Shown one piece after another: positions 8,704 through 18,378 of a stretch of 64,000 nucleotides of DNA. The first letter of the stretch is position 1; each line of letters starts with the position of its first letter. The notes under the pieces were generated by a model. The model was not told the origin of the DNA and did not search any database. It saw only the letters and a list, made by a program, of their open reading frames with translations. A program made the translations under genes and the position numbers. Source of the DNA: Aureispira sp. CCB-E (GTDB lineage Bacteria; Bacteroidota; Bacteroidia; Chitinophagales; Saprospiraceae); assembly GCF_031326345.1 (NCBI RefSeq), contig NZ_CP133671.1, positions 2,852,001 through 2,916,000 on the forward strand, in the 5' to 3' direction.

Positions 8704-10218
8704 ATGATGTTCAAATTCTGTGTATTTCTTTTGATAGTTATGAATACCAACGGCATTGCTATTGTGCATGGTCAGCAGTTGCCTGTTGTTAAGCCACTGC
8801 CTAAGACGATGCAAATAAATAGTGTAAACTATGAAATAATTCCTGGTTTAGCAGAAATAACTCAAATTCAGTTGATGAAAGAGGCCAAAGAAAGTGCTCT
8901 GGGGTATGATGAATACAAGGTATTGTTTCGATTTATACCAATGGAAGGGCATGAGTTATTAGAAGTGTTAAAAAATAAGGAATTAGAAATAATGCTCAAA
9001 TATCATAGCTCCTCTGTTCGGGTAGGTGCTGCTTATATTCGAAAAATGAATTTAAGAGTTGGAACTCGATATGCTATGAAATTATTTCAAACACACAGTG
9101 GAGGGCTGAATATTGAACGTTATTTTTATGAATCTAAAGTTCTTGAAAATCAATTGTTCAAAGTGTACGAACGAGTGATTGAGGAACTGAGTTTAACCCT
9201 CACATTTAATGCAAATGACTCTACGATTATAAGCAAAATACATCAAGAATTAACACCTGCTGAGCAACGTGCTTTGATTGATGCAGAACTAAAACCTATT
9301 GTAGACAACCATGCTTCTGAAAAGCCTTTCTTTACACAATCGTCATTGGATTTCCTGAAAAAACATAGTACGTTGTTGGATGAATATGAAGCGGCATTAG
9401 GGGCATTGGCTAAGCAAGAAGAGGAAAAATATCAACAGCGTTTGTTACAAGAAAAAGCTGAACAAGAAGCAGCTGATTTATTGGCGGAGAAGGTAAAAGC
9501 TATTGCTAATTCTGAAGCCCCAAAAGTTGCCCCAAGTACTGCAATTGTAAGAGGGTGTTATTATGAAGTAATTCCTGGATCAGCTGAAATAACAGCTATT
9601 GAGCATTGCCTGTCTGCTCAAAAAAGTGTCTATAAATATAATGAACACAAGGTGCTTTTTCGATTTACTCCTGAGCAGGGATATACTATTTTGGATAAAT
9701 TGCAAGGAAAGGAATTGGAATTTATGCTTTATTATCGAGATCAAAAAGTTTGTGTAGGACCTGCTTATATTCAACAAAAGGGATTAAAGGTGGGGCAACA
9801 TTATCCTATGCAGTTGTATCAAAAGAGAGAAGGGCAAATTTGTACCGAGCAATATACGTACACTTCTGAAATACTGGACAACGATTTATTTGAGTTGTTT
9901 CCTCAGCGTTCTATGTGGCTAGAAAAAATGAAAAAAGAAACAACCCAAGTGTTGGATAGTCTAGAGGAGTTAGAGATCGATTCAACTTCAACTATTATGA
10001 ATTATGAAAGGGCTAAAAAGGATTTGAAATTGGCACAATTGGATAAACGCTTGGGCATCATTCGAGCCAATAGAGCAATTCAATTGGCTAGGCAAAAGGC
10101 TCGGAATCTTAAAAGAATGGAGCGTATGAAATATAAAGAAATGCGCAAAAGATTAAAAGGAGAGCCCATTATTCAAGTGGGTAATCTACGTACCAAAACT
10201 GCTCATCCTCAAAAGTAA
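8704..10218 (+). CDS. Secreted protein with two copies of the shared domain (paralogue 2)
   Basis: A 504-residue protein with an N-terminal signal peptide (about 1-23). Copy one of the domain lies at about residues 37-160 (NYEIIPGLAEITQIQ, YDEYKVLFRFIPMEGHE, RVGAAYI, RVGTRYAMKLFQT, YESKVLENQLF). Copy two lies at about 280-400 (GCYYEVIPGSAEITAIE, YNEHKVLFRFTPEQG, CVGPAYI, KVGQHYPMQLYQ, YTSEILDNDLFE). A helical linker separates them and a basic helical tail (about 440-504) follows. Copy one has lost the paired cysteines that the other copies keep near the domain's start and end. The next gene starts one base after this stop, so the two are probably co-transcribed. Function is unknown. Confidence 0.75.
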   Translation: MMFKFCVFLLIVMNTNGIAIVHGQQLPVVKPLPKTMQINSVNYEIIPGLAEITQIQLMKEAKESALGYDEYKVLFRFIPMEGHELLEVLKNKELEIMLKYHSSSVRVGAAYIRKMNLRVGTRYAMKLFQTHSGGLNIERYFYESKVLENQLFKVYERVIEELSLTLTFNANDSTIISKIHQELTPAEQRALIDAELKPIVDNHASEKPFFTQSSLDFLKKHSTLLDEYEAALGALAKQEEEKYQQRLLQEKAEQEAADLLAEKVKAIANSEAPKVAPSTAIVRGCYYEVIPGSAEITAIEHCLSAQKSVYKYNEHKVLFRFTPEQGYTILDKLQGKELEFMLYYRDQKVCVGPAYIQQKGLKVGQHYPMQLYQKREGQICTEQYTYTSEILDNDLFELFPQRSMWLEKMKKETTQVLDSLEELEIDSTSTIMNYERAKKDLKLAQLDKRLGIIRANRAIQLARQKARNLKRMERMKYKEMRKRLKGEPIIQVGNLRTKTAHPQK

Positions 10219-10219
10219 A

Positions 10220-11641
10220 ATGACCTTGTACCGCCAGTATCCATATTCTCTAATAACTATTATCGTTAGTCTTTGCGTTTATCTAGTCGTTCATAAAACA
10301 ACAGACAAAGCCCGAAATGCTAATCCATTTTTATACGATCAAGCAGGCTATTATAACTACCTACCTGCCTCATTTCTTTATCAAGATTTAACCTTTTCGT
10401 ATTTGGATAATTTGTCCATGGATAAGAACTCGTTCTTGAGTCCGCAAAGTAGCAAAGATGGGAGAAAGGTAACACTTAATCGTTATGGCGTTGGCGTAGC
10501 GATGCTATTGAGCCCATTTTTTGTTATGGCAAGCCTGCAAGCTGAACTATCGGGAACGCCTGTGGATGGTTTTTCGACTCCTTATAGAAGCTGGATTTTT
10601 GGAGCACAATTTTTTTACCTCTTTTTAGCTTTTTTATTATTGAGAAATGTTTTGTTGCGGTATTATCAAGACAAGATTGTGGCAACGACATGCTTAATTC
10701 TTGCTTTAGGAACAAATCTTTTTTATTATGCACTGTATGAGCCTGTCATGTCGCATAACTATTCTTTTTTTTTATTTAGTTATTGTCTTTATATGACAGT
10801 TAAATGGCTAAACGAACAAAAAAAACACCAATTGCTGTTCTTGGGAATTGCGTTTGGGCTATTGGCAAATGTTCGATTAACCAACAGTATTTTTATACTG
10901 GTTTTGTTGCTATGGGAGGTCGGTACTTTAAAAGGTCTGAAGGCTAGATTGGTGTTGTTAAAATCCAATTGGCAGTGGTTGACTGTAGCTTTGCTATTAA
11001 CTGCTCTTACCTTTATCCCACAACTATATTATTGGTATTCAATGACAGGGTATTGGTTCGTTAATTCCTACGGAGTCGAACAAGGGACTTTTTTCTGGTT
11101 GGATCCCATGCTTTTTGAAATCCTTTTGGGATATAAAAAAGGTTGGTTGGTGTATACTCCTTTAATGAGTTTGGGAGTAATAGGAATGTTCTTTATGCAT
11201 CGATACCAAGAAAAGTTATTTTGGGGAACCTTGCTATATACTTTGTTGAATTGGTACATTATTTCTTGTTGGTGGTGTTGGTGGTATGGAGGAAGCTTTG
11301 GAATGCGCCCTTTGATTGAATCCATGGTTCCTTTTTCTTTTGCGATAGCTGCTTTGTTGCAGTGGTTTTTTCAAAAAAAATGGCGGTTGATCCCAATTGT
11401 TATTATAATACTCGGAGGAGTTGCTTTAAATGCGCTTCAAACGTATCAATATACACAGGGGTGTATTCATAGTTTTGGAATGACTCGTCAATCGTATTGG
11501 CTTGTATTTGGAAAAATACCTCCTTTGTCTCCTGAGTTATACCAAACTTATGACCATTATTTATTAGGTGTCTACATGAACGAGATGACGGAGGCTGCTC
11601 GCGCAGAAACAAAGACTTATAATGAGCGTTCCGAAAAATAG
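10220..11641 (+). CDS. Polytopic membrane protein, GT-C glycosyltransferase-like
   Basis: A 473-residue integral membrane protein with about ten to eleven hydrophobic helices. Its first extracytoplasmic loop carries an acidic YDQAGYYNYLPA segment, as in GT-C (PMT/ArnT-like) lipid-sugar transferases where a loop-1 Asp is catalytic. Aromatic-rich loops (SCWWCWWYGGSFGMRP) are also typical. It begins one base after paralogue 2 and so looks co-transcribed with it. The assignment as a glycosyltransferase rests on overall topology and this loop only; substrate unknown. An unrelated multi-spanning membrane protein cannot be excluded. Confidence 0.6.
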   Translation: MTLYRQYPYSLITIIVSLCVYLVVHKTTDKARNANPFLYDQAGYYNYLPASFLYQDLTFSYLDNLSMDKNSFLSPQSSKDGRKVTLNRYGVGVAMLLSPFFVMASLQAELSGTPVDGFSTPYRSWIFGAQFFYLFLAFLLLRNVLLRYYQDKIVATTCLILALGTNLFYYALYEPVMSHNYSFFLFSYCLYMTVKWLNEQKKHQLLFLGIAFGLLANVRLTNSIFILVLLLWEVGTLKGLKARLVLLKSNWQWLTVALLLTALTFIPQLYYWYSMTGYWFVNSYGVEQGTFFWLDPMLFEILLGYKKGWLVYTPLMSLGVIGMFFMHRYQEKLFWGTLLYTLLNWYIISCWWCWWYGGSFGMRPLIESMVPFSFAIAALLQWFFQKKWRLIPIVIIILGGVALNALQTYQYTQGCIHSFGMTRQSYWLVFGKIPPLSPELYQTYDHYLLGVYMNEMTEAARAETKTYNERSEK

Positions 11642-11733
11642 TGTTTGTTGTACACCAATATCCAGCCAAGAGTCATCTTATTAGTTATAAAGAATTGTAA
11701 TCCTAAAAATATTCATCTTTAAAGCTAAACAAC

Positions 11734-12477
11734 ATGAAAAAAGTATCCTTTATAATAACTAGTATTTTTTTTATTTTACCAATGTGGGGGGTAGCTCAAT
11801 CAGGTCTTAGTGCAATTGCCCCACAAACAAAAACTGTTCGAGGTTGCGTTTATGAAGTTGTGCCAGGATTAGCCGAAATAACAAAGATAGAGGTTAGTAA
11901 AGGTGCTGCAGAAAGTGTTCTGAATTATGATGAGCATAAAATTACATTCCAATTTACACCAATGGAAAGTGACAATTTATTGACTTGTTTAAAAGAAAAC
12001 GAATTGGAGTTTACTTTGAGAAGTAACATTGCAAAAATACCTGTTGGTCCTCAATATATTCAACAAAAGAAACTAAAAGAAGGTACCAAGTATGCGATGA
12101 ATATTTTACAAACTAAGGATCAAAAGGCTTGTTTGGAGCAGTATGTTTACGAATCTAAGGCATTGGATAATGATTTGTTTGAAGTTAAAGAACAACTTAT
12201 TCCTTTTATAAAAGCTAATTATCCTAAGATATATAGCGATATTGAAGTAAAGTTGGAAGCTTGTTTGGCTACTCAAGACACAATTACGAATACCTTAGAA
12301 GTTGATAAAAGAAATTTGAAAGCTGTGCTTGAAATAGAACAAAAAAAGCAAGACTATAAAAGTAATGAAATGAAAAAAGAGGGCGCTTCCTATATTTATA
12401 TTACCCGAAGGGCTGCGTTTAAAAAAGCTAGAAAGATAGCTCGTCAGAAAAAAGGGAAAAACAAAAAGAACAGTTGA
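11734..12477 (+). CDS. Secreted protein with one copy of the shared domain (paralogue 3)
   Basis: A 247-residue protein with a signal peptide (about 1-21, ending GVAQ). One domain copy occupies about residues 30-160: GCVYEVVPGLAEITKIE, YDEHKITFQFTPMES, IPVGPQYI, EGTKYAMNILQT, ACLEQYVYESKALDNDLFE. A basic helical tail ends in RQKKGKNKKNS. This is the simplest member and the best definition of the domain's limits, including two conserved cysteines. It lies 93 bp after the membrane protein gene. Not a family I recognise. Confidence 0.72.
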   Translation: MKKVSFIITSIFFILPMWGVAQSGLSAIAPQTKTVRGCVYEVVPGLAEITKIEVSKGAAESVLNYDEHKITFQFTPMESDNLLTCLKENELEFTLRSNIAKIPVGPQYIQQKKLKEGTKYAMNILQTKDQKACLEQYVYESKALDNDLFEVKEQLIPFIKANYPKIYSDIEVKLEACLATQDTITNTLEVDKRNLKAVLEIEQKKQDYKSNEMKKEGASYIYITRRAAFKKARKIARQKKGKNKKNS

Positions 12478-12692
12478 ACTAGACATAGAAAACTACTTTT
12501 ATCATTTCTAAATAGTCTTTTTTAGAAGTAGCTATACACCACTTCAATGCTAATTCATAACCATTCTAAACTTTAATTTATAATTATTCTAGGTTAATCT
12601 GTAATAGACTTTTGAGTGGTATTTCTCTTTACAATCGCTTATTTTAGTATTTCTAAATCACGATGATTTTGTCACCCTAAACTAAAATAGCA

Positions 12693-13175
12693 ATGGAAGG
12701 AAAAGAGCTTTTTAAGCAAATGGATAAAATTAGTAAATTAGGAGTACTAATTGGAATTGCCTTTATAATTTTAATCGGACTAGTATTACAAGAAGGTCTA
12801 TCTAGTGGGTTTCAAGATGAAAGCGCTTTGGTTGTTGAACAAGAAAAAACTGTAGTAATAAGAACCTCCAACAAAGTGGATGGCGATGTTATAGAAGGCA
12901 AAGACTTGTTTTTGCAAAAATGTGCTTCTTGTCACAATATAGATATGGTTAGCGATATGATAGGACCTGCTTTGTACGGTGCGGTTGATCGATGGGGAAA
13001 TTGGGCAGATTTATACCAATGGGTACAAGATTATAGTGTGCTGATAGAACAAGAGCATCCTAGAGCTTTGGAAATGGAAAAATGGTCTCCGTCAATAATG
13101 ACAGCCTTTTCTAATTTGGATACAACACAAATACGAAATATCTTTGCGTTTGTAGAAATGAAAACGGGTTTTTAG
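12693..13175 (+). CDS. Membrane-anchored mono-haem cytochrome c
   Basis: A 160-residue protein with one N-terminal membrane helix (about 15-35) and a cytochrome c domain with haem motif CASCH (about residues 73-77) and a probable axial methionine in SIMTAFSNL. It would carry electrons on the periplasmic face of the membrane. It is followed one base later by a second, similar cytochrome, so the two arose by duplication and are probably co-transcribed. Shared landmarks are GPALYG and a tryptophan-rich region. The partner oxidase or dehydrogenase is not in the window. Confidence 0.88.
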   Translation: MEGKELFKQMDKISKLGVLIGIAFIILIGLVLQEGLSSGFQDESALVVEQEKTVVIRTSNKVDGDVIEGKDLFLQKCASCHNIDMVSDMIGPALYGAVDRWGNWADLYQWVQDYSVLIEQEHPRALEMEKWSPSIMTAFSNLDTTQIRNIFAFVEMKTGF

Positions 13176-13176
13176 T

Positions 13177-13587
13177 ATGAATCGAAAAGTACTTGGAATG
13201 TTGGGAGGAATATGGTTGTGTTTAACGAGTTGTAGCTCTGAAACAAACCCACCTCAAACAACTCCTGAAATAAAGAAAACAGTTGCTATTAAATCAAAAA
13301 TAGGAAAAAAACTATTTTTAGAACATTGCGCAGCATGCCATAATACAAATATGGTAGACGATATGACAGGTCCAGCTCTGTATGGGGTAGAAAGTCGTTG
13401 GTCAAATCGAGGAGAGCTTATTCAGTTTGTTCAAAATCCTCAAGAGTTAATTAACAACAACCATGAACGAGCCGCTAAAGTAGCAGCGTTGTGGCCTAGT
13501 GAAATGACCGCTTTTCCGCAGTTAGATAGCTCGGCAATAGAAGAAATATTAGCTTTTGTGAAAGAAAAAGGTGCATTAGCGAACTAA
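13177..13587 (+). CDS. Lipoprotein mono-haem cytochrome c
   Basis: A 136-residue cytochrome c with a lipoprotein signal (lipobox around CLTSC, residues 15-19), haem motif CAACH (about 50-54) and axial Met in SEMTAFPQL. It is a paralogue of the preceding gene (GKKLFLEHC versus GKDLFLQKC, both with GPALYGV) but anchored by lipid rather than by a membrane helix. It starts one base after the previous stop. It is convergent with the response regulator gene, with only 9 bp between stops. Confidence 0.88.
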   Translation: MNRKVLGMLGGIWLCLTSCSSETNPPQTTPEIKKTVAIKSKIGKKLFLEHCAACHNTNMVDDMTGPALYGVESRWSNRGELIQFVQNPQELINNNHERAAKVAALWPSEMTAFPQLDSSAIEEILAFVKEKGALAN

Positions 13588-13596
13588 TGCTTTATT

Positions 13597-14013
13597 CTAA
13601 TGTGGTTTTTGTTGACGTAATTTCGTAACAGCTCGTTCAATTAAACCTTGAATAGTGGCTTCGTCCAATGGTTTTTGGGCATATTCCAAAACACTGGGAA
13701 ACTTAGCAGCCTTTTTCTGATCCTCTTCGGCAATAGAGCTAGTGAGCAAGCAAATTACAAAGGAATGATCTTGATGTGCCATAGCATTTTCATAAATGTT
13801 AAGAAACTGAAAACCGTCCATAATAGGCATATCTATATCTAAAAAGACAAGTGTTTTTAGATTAGAATCTTGTGCTGTAATAAGATAAATTAAGCCCGCT
13901 TCTCCATTTTCAAATGTCTTAATAGAAGCATTGGGCAATAATTTCTGTACAATTTTTTTATTGATTGTTGTAACTATCTTATCATCGTCAATAAGAATAA
14001 TTTCGTCTAACAT
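13597..14013 (-). CDS. Single-domain response regulator (CheY-like receiver)
   Basis: A 138-residue receiver domain with no output domain. The acidic pair is D10/D11, the phosphorylated aspartate is D59 in FLDIDMP, and the conserved lysine is in AQKPLD. The region LLTSSI carries the Thr/Ser switch position. Such stand-alone receivers work in phosphorelays or bind a partner protein. No histidine kinase is nearby, so the partner cannot be named. Confidence 0.92.
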   Translation of the reverse strand: MLDEIILIDDDKIVTTINKKIVQKLLPNASIKTFENGEAGLIYLITAQDSNLKTLVFLDIDMPIMDGFQFLNIYENAMAHQDHSFVICLLTSSIAEEDQKKAAKFPSVLEYAQKPLDEATIQGLIERAVTKLRQQKPH

Positions 14014-14281
14014 AGGTTGCAGTATTTATCAAGAAAATATTTGATCATTAGTCCGCTTAAATCACGTCGAAACCCCAGTAAGCTAAAGTGAAAAATTAAG
14101 CTTGAAGAATAGGTTGGTACTAATAGCACAAAGGGGCTGTTCATGAGCGCAGCAAACTACTATATTAAATAACTTCAATATAAGCGTTAATTATAATACA
14201 ACCTTCAAGCCATTTTAACAAAAAAAGAAGTTGTTTTAGTGTGGATATTTTAATCATTACTCTTTTGGAATGCCCAAAACA

Positions 14282-14878
14282 CTATTTTTTTAGCTCATGC
14301 CATGTTTTGTAATTAGAATAATCTTGAACTTTTAGATCTTTGGGAACCGTACGCAAAGGCACACACTCTTTGAGGGTTTGTTGACATTCAGCAGGCAATT
14401 GTTGATAGAGTGCAGTGCCCTCCGTTTTCCAATCTACCATTTCGTCAGGCAAATCTTTGATAATTTTGGCAGGATTACCCACGACTAGTTTTTGATTAGG
14501 AATCTTGGTGTTGGCAGGTACAAAACACAGCGCACCAATTAGGCAATTATCACCTACCTCAACATCATCCATCAAAACAGCGTTCATTCCGACCAGTGCA
14601 TTTTTACCTACAGTAGCCCCATGGATAATGGCTCCATGACCAATATGCGCTCCTTCTTTTAAATAAACGGTTTTGCCAGGAAAAATATGCACCACGCAGT
14701 TCTCTTGCACATTACAACCATCCTCAACGATAATTTGCCCCCAATCTCCTCTCAAGACAGCTCCAGGACCAATGTATACCTTGGCACCAATAATAACATT
14801 TCCTGTAACATTTGCTTGTGGGTGTACAAAAGCTGTTTCGTGCACAACAGGTTTGTAACCATTAAATTCGTAAAACAT
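14282..14878 (-). CDS. Gamma-class carbonic anhydrase-like hexapeptide-repeat protein
   Basis: A 198-residue left-handed beta-helix protein of the PaaY/CaiE/YrdA type. I chose the start at 14878 (MFYEFNGYKPVV), since the in-frame start at 14920 only adds a basic leader not seen in the family. Hexapeptide repeats run through residues 15-150. Histidines in NCVVHIFPG and HIGHGAIIHG match the zinc ligands of the gamma carbonic anhydrases. The C-terminus is helical. Members may be active carbonic anhydrases or thioesterase-related; activity cannot be decided from the sequence. Confidence 0.85.
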   Translation of the reverse strand: MFYEFNGYKPVVHETAFVHPQANVTGNVIIGAKVYIGPGAVLRGDWGQIIVEDGCNVQENCVVHIFPGKTVYLKEGAHIGHGAIIHGATVGKNALVGMNAVLMDDVEVGDNCLIGALCFVPANTKIPNQKLVVGNPAKIIKDLPDEMVDWKTEGTALYQQLPAECQQTLKECVPLRTVPKDLKVQDYSNYKTWHELKK

Positions 14879-15061
14879 TTTTTTCGTTTTGTGTATTTTT
14901 AACAATAATCTATTTCTCAATAGTTAGCTGCGCTGCTAACTATTAATTTCTTATACAAAAGACTTATTTGTCCAAGATATTATTTTGAGGTAGCAAATTA
15001 TTGTTTTGAATATATTTAGTAATAGCTAAGAAGGCAACAAGTACATTACCCGCCAGGCGTT

Positions 15062-16396
15062 TTAGTCGACCAATTCTAGACTAAATGGCATTATTTCCAT
15101 AGTTTCTTGATGTTGCCACCAACCTTTGAGTTGGCAATTAGCAAAGTAACCATTGAATCGTTCTCTTTGTTCATTATTTTTGATTCGATAAAAATTGAGC
15201 GTAGCTTCTATAGATGCCTCGAAATTCCCTTCGATGGGCAATTTACGATGAGGTCTATTGGGATACCAATAGAAACCTTGCAATTTCCCATAATTAAAAG
15301 AGGCTTCCATCTGAATTGGCGTTTCCCCAATTTTTCCTGCAAATATATATTTTTTAGAGCTAGAATAATCTATTTTTGTACAAGGTTCATCTTTCCAAGG
15401 AATAGGAGTAGGAAGGTTGTTGAGTGTATATTGTGCTCCATTCCAATCCCAGCGAATATGTTTGTTAGGTGAAAATTCAAGAACAATAGATGAGGCATGG
15501 ATATTAAGATTGAAATTTACTTGGTCTAATTGTTCGACACCAAGCCAATGTTTCCAATGGTCTTGGTTTTGTGTCAGTCCTTCTTTGGAATAAGTTTTTT
15601 CAATCAAAAAGAAACCAGAATGTTTTGGTTGGAGGACTTTATTTTGAGCCCAAAAGGGAAGCGCTGCTTCTAAGCGGGCATACATTTGAGACGAAAATAC
15701 TTGCGAAGAAATATTATGCCATGTTCCTTTTTTCTTTTCCCATACCCAAAATCTAATATCATGCTTTTGATATGTGCCGTTTAATGTACGAATAGATCTT
15801 CCTACATTGGCCATATCTTGAGCAATTCGACTCAAAGCATCCTCGTCATCAGGAATACTAGTATTGCCTTGTGCTATTAACTCTTTTAAATCATTATAAT
15901 GGAATTCTATCTCCTCTTGATACCCACCATAACTTTCTTGAGACTGCACTGCCAACAAGACGATAGGATGACCATCTTTGCTATTTAATAACTGATAATG
16001 CGATACCCAGTCTTGTTCCCCTGATGTGCCATACCAGCCTCCTTCGAATTGAATGTTGGTAGTAGATGCTTTTCTTAGGTTATAATAATAAGAATAATCG
16101 CCATCTTCTACGCCCTCTAAAAACTGTATGGTATCTGCGCGGAGTTGCAGACGAGTTTTGGGAGCTTCTAAAGGAAAGTGGTAACTAAAAAAAGGAAGTT
16201 CATTGATGTATTGGGCTAAAGGAGGTAGGGTATTAAATGTTGGTGTTGTCGAGTTAGACGAGGAATCAGAAATTGTTTTAGAATGAAGTGTGGTATTGTT
16301 GCTAGGAGCACTATTCTCTTTCATATTTTCCTTGTTTACAGCATTCTGGCAACTGCAAAGAACTAAAATGAGTGCAAAATAAAATAATATTTTCAT
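15062..16396 (-). CDS. Lipoprotein of unknown function
   Basis: A 444-residue protein with a lipoprotein signal (LVLCSC, cysteine about 16) followed by a Ser/Thr/Asn-rich linker to about residue 50. The middle part has aromatic-rich beta pattern (RADTIQFLEGVEDGDYSYYYN). The C-terminal 120 residues hold short antiparallel beta repeats of the type IGETPIQMEASF, GKLQGFYWYP, IEGNFEASIEATL, GYFANCQLKGWW, which occur in many Bacteroidota lipoproteins. The reading is consistent with a surface or periplasmic binding protein. I do not recognise a named family. Confidence 0.7.
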   Translation of the reverse strand: MKILFYFALILVLCSCQNAVNKENMKENSAPSNNTTLHSKTISDSSSNSTTPTFNTLPPLAQYINELPFFSYHFPLEAPKTRLQLRADTIQFLEGVEDGDYSYYYNLRKASTTNIQFEGGWYGTSGEQDWVSHYQLLNSKDGHPIVLLAVQSQESYGGYQEEIEFHYNDLKELIAQGNTSIPDDEDALSRIAQDMANVGRSIRTLNGTYQKHDIRFWVWEKKKGTWHNISSQVFSSQMYARLEAALPFWAQNKVLQPKHSGFFLIEKTYSKEGLTQNQDHWKHWLGVEQLDQVNFNLNIHASSIVLEFSPNKHIRWDWNGAQYTLNNLPTPIPWKDEPCTKIDYSSSKKYIFAGKIGETPIQMEASFNYGKLQGFYWYPNRPHRKLPIEGNFEASIEATLNFYRIKNNEQRERFNGYFANCQLKGWWQHQETMEIMPFSLELVD

Positions 16397-16847
16397 TGGT
16401 TTTGATATTGTGAGGAATCCTATAGGCGTTTAGGAATATTCGATGAAGTTGTTTGGTTGAATAATTGTAACGTGTTGAACATATTCAACTTTCTATCTAA
16501 AATACTGTTATTTTTATGTTATTTATAGATTAGTAGTTCGTTGATTTTTTACTTTTTTACCAAAAAGATAAAAAAGCACATTCTTATTAGATTGATAATC
16601 AGAATTTTACCATAAAATGTAGTAGGTTTATATCTTATTAATTATCAAACTAATAAAGTTTAGCTTCGCTGCTACTGCGTGGTTTCAACGAACTATTATA
16701 GATAGGACAGCAAGGATTTAATCATGAAGCACGACATTGTTAAAAAAAATCTACAAAAGAGCCAATTTCTTTTTGTATTTTCGCAAGCCAAACAAAGAAA
16801 ACCGCTGTTGGTATAACAAACAGGTAAAATAAAAGAATATAAGAAAA
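16397..16847. other. 451-bp divergent intergenic region carrying a repeat copy
   Basis: Divergent promoter region for the lipoprotein (minus) and rseP (plus). It contains one copy of the dispersed intergenic repeat at 16547-16697. No gene is visible. Confidence 0.6.
16547..16697 (-). repeat. Dispersed intergenic repeat, short version
   Basis: Reads on the minus strand as the same ordered blocks as 32010-32208. The outer 38 bp (16660-16697) are identical to the complement of 32010-32047. A central aaact-ttatt-agttt hairpin and a block near ttttttatctttttggta are also shared. Confidence 0.75.
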
Positions 16848-18188
16848 ATGGGGTATTTTATTATGGGAATGCAGCTCTTATTGAGCTTGTCAATTTTAGT
16901 AACATTACATGAATTTGGGCATTATTGGACCGCCAAGAAATTTGGTATGCGTGTGGAGAAATTTTTCTTGTTTTTTGATGCAGGATTTCATTTGTATAAG
17001 AAAAAAATAGGAGAAACAGAGTATGGAATTGGTTGGTTGCCTTTGGGAGGTTATGTGAAAATTTCAGGGATGATTGACGAAAGCATGGATCGAGAGGCTA
17101 TGGCTCAACCACCTCAACCTTGGGAATTCCGTTCCAAACCAGCTTGGCAACGCTTGATTGTAATGATAGGAGGGGTGACGGTTAATTTTTTGCTAGGGAT
17201 CTTTTTGTTTGCGATGCTATCGTGGATTTATGGCGATAAGTACTTGCCAGCAGAAAATGCTGTTTATGGAATTGCCGTTTCTGGTTTAGCAGAAGAAATG
17301 GGATTGCAAGATGGAGATAAAGTTTTGGCAATCGGAGAGGAGCCTTTTGATAAATTTAATTCGGGAGTTGTGACCGCCAAAATGCTTTTGGATCAAGTTT
17401 TTGAACTTACAATAGAACGAAATGGAGAAAAAATGACATTAACAGTGCCTGATAGTACTGTCGTCAAATTGACCAAATATAGCAAGAAAAAAATTCGCTT
17501 ATTCGAACCAAGGGTGCCTTTTGTGGCAAAACAAATTGCAGGAAAATCGCCAGCAGAAAAAGTAGGGTTTGAACGAGAAGATTCTATTGTAGCACTAAAT
17601 GGCATACCAACACCTTTTTTTAACGACTTTTTGGCAATAGCATCTGAAGAAAAAGACAAAGATATAACCGTTGATTTTTATCGAAATGGAGAACTTCAAA
17701 CCAAGACTGTTCATACAACAGAAAATGGAATAATTGGAATAGCTCCTTATGGACCACCTCGATTTTTTGCCTTAGATACAATTCATTATGGTTTCTTTGA
17801 GTCTTTTCCTGTCGCTGTCGTCAAAAGTTACGACTTTTTGGCCAATCAAATCAAAGCATTTGGACAGATGTTTACCAATAGAATTAAGGCACAAGATAGC
17901 TTAGGAGGATTTATTTCCATCGGTCAAATGTTTCCTCCTTATTGGGATTGGGAATATTTTTGGAGAATGACAGCCATTTTATCGCTAATTTTAGGCTTTA
18001 TGAATTTGCTGCCAATTCCTGCTTTAGATGGTGGGCATGTACTCTTTTTGCTTTTTGAAATCGTAGCACGTCGACCCGTTAACGAAAAGGTTTTAGAATA
18101 TGCACAAGTAGTTGGAATTATCTTGCTGCTAGGTTTGTTATTATTTGCAAATGGCTTAGATATTTATGGGATTTTCTTTCCCTCGTAA
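16848..18188 (+). CDS. rseP: Site-2 membrane metalloprotease RseP (M50)
   Basis: A 446-residue intramembrane zinc protease. The first membrane helix carries the active-site HEFGH (residues 21-25), and the last part carries the third-ligand motif NLLPIPALDGGH. Two PDZ-like segments lie between (around 145-210 and 225-300), and there are further membrane helices near 95-120, 375-400 and 420-440. It cleaves anti-sigma factors and remnant signal peptides within the inner membrane. The ATG at 16848 leaves the expected short leader before HEFGH. It appears to be transcribed alone. Confidence 0.95.
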   Translation: MGYFIMGMQLLLSLSILVTLHEFGHYWTAKKFGMRVEKFFLFFDAGFHLYKKKIGETEYGIGWLPLGGYVKISGMIDESMDREAMAQPPQPWEFRSKPAWQRLIVMIGGVTVNFLLGIFLFAMLSWIYGDKYLPAENAVYGIAVSGLAEEMGLQDGDKVLAIGEEPFDKFNSGVVTAKMLLDQVFELTIERNGEKMTLTVPDSTVVKLTKYSKKKIRLFEPRVPFVAKQIAGKSPAEKVGFEREDSIVALNGIPTPFFNDFLAIASEEKDKDITVDFYRNGELQTKTVHTTENGIIGIAPYGPPRFFALDTIHYGFFESFPVAVVKSYDFLANQIKAFGQMFTNRIKAQDSLGGFISIGQMFPPYWDWEYFWRMTAILSLILGFMNLLPIPALDGGHVLFLLFEIVARRPVNEKVLEYAQVVGIILLLGLLLFANGLDIYGIFFPS

Positions 18189-18378
18189 ATTTATTTGTTA
18201 TTAAAGCGTTAAAAAACCAACTTCAACTACCCAATTAACGTTTAATGAGGTACAGTAAAAGTGGTTTCTAAAGTTAAAATCAAACAATAATAGAGGTTAT
18301 TATAAACATGTATTTTATGATAATGTCTGTTATCCTTAATTGTAAACAATTACTTATGATTGTTATAATCTAATAAAT

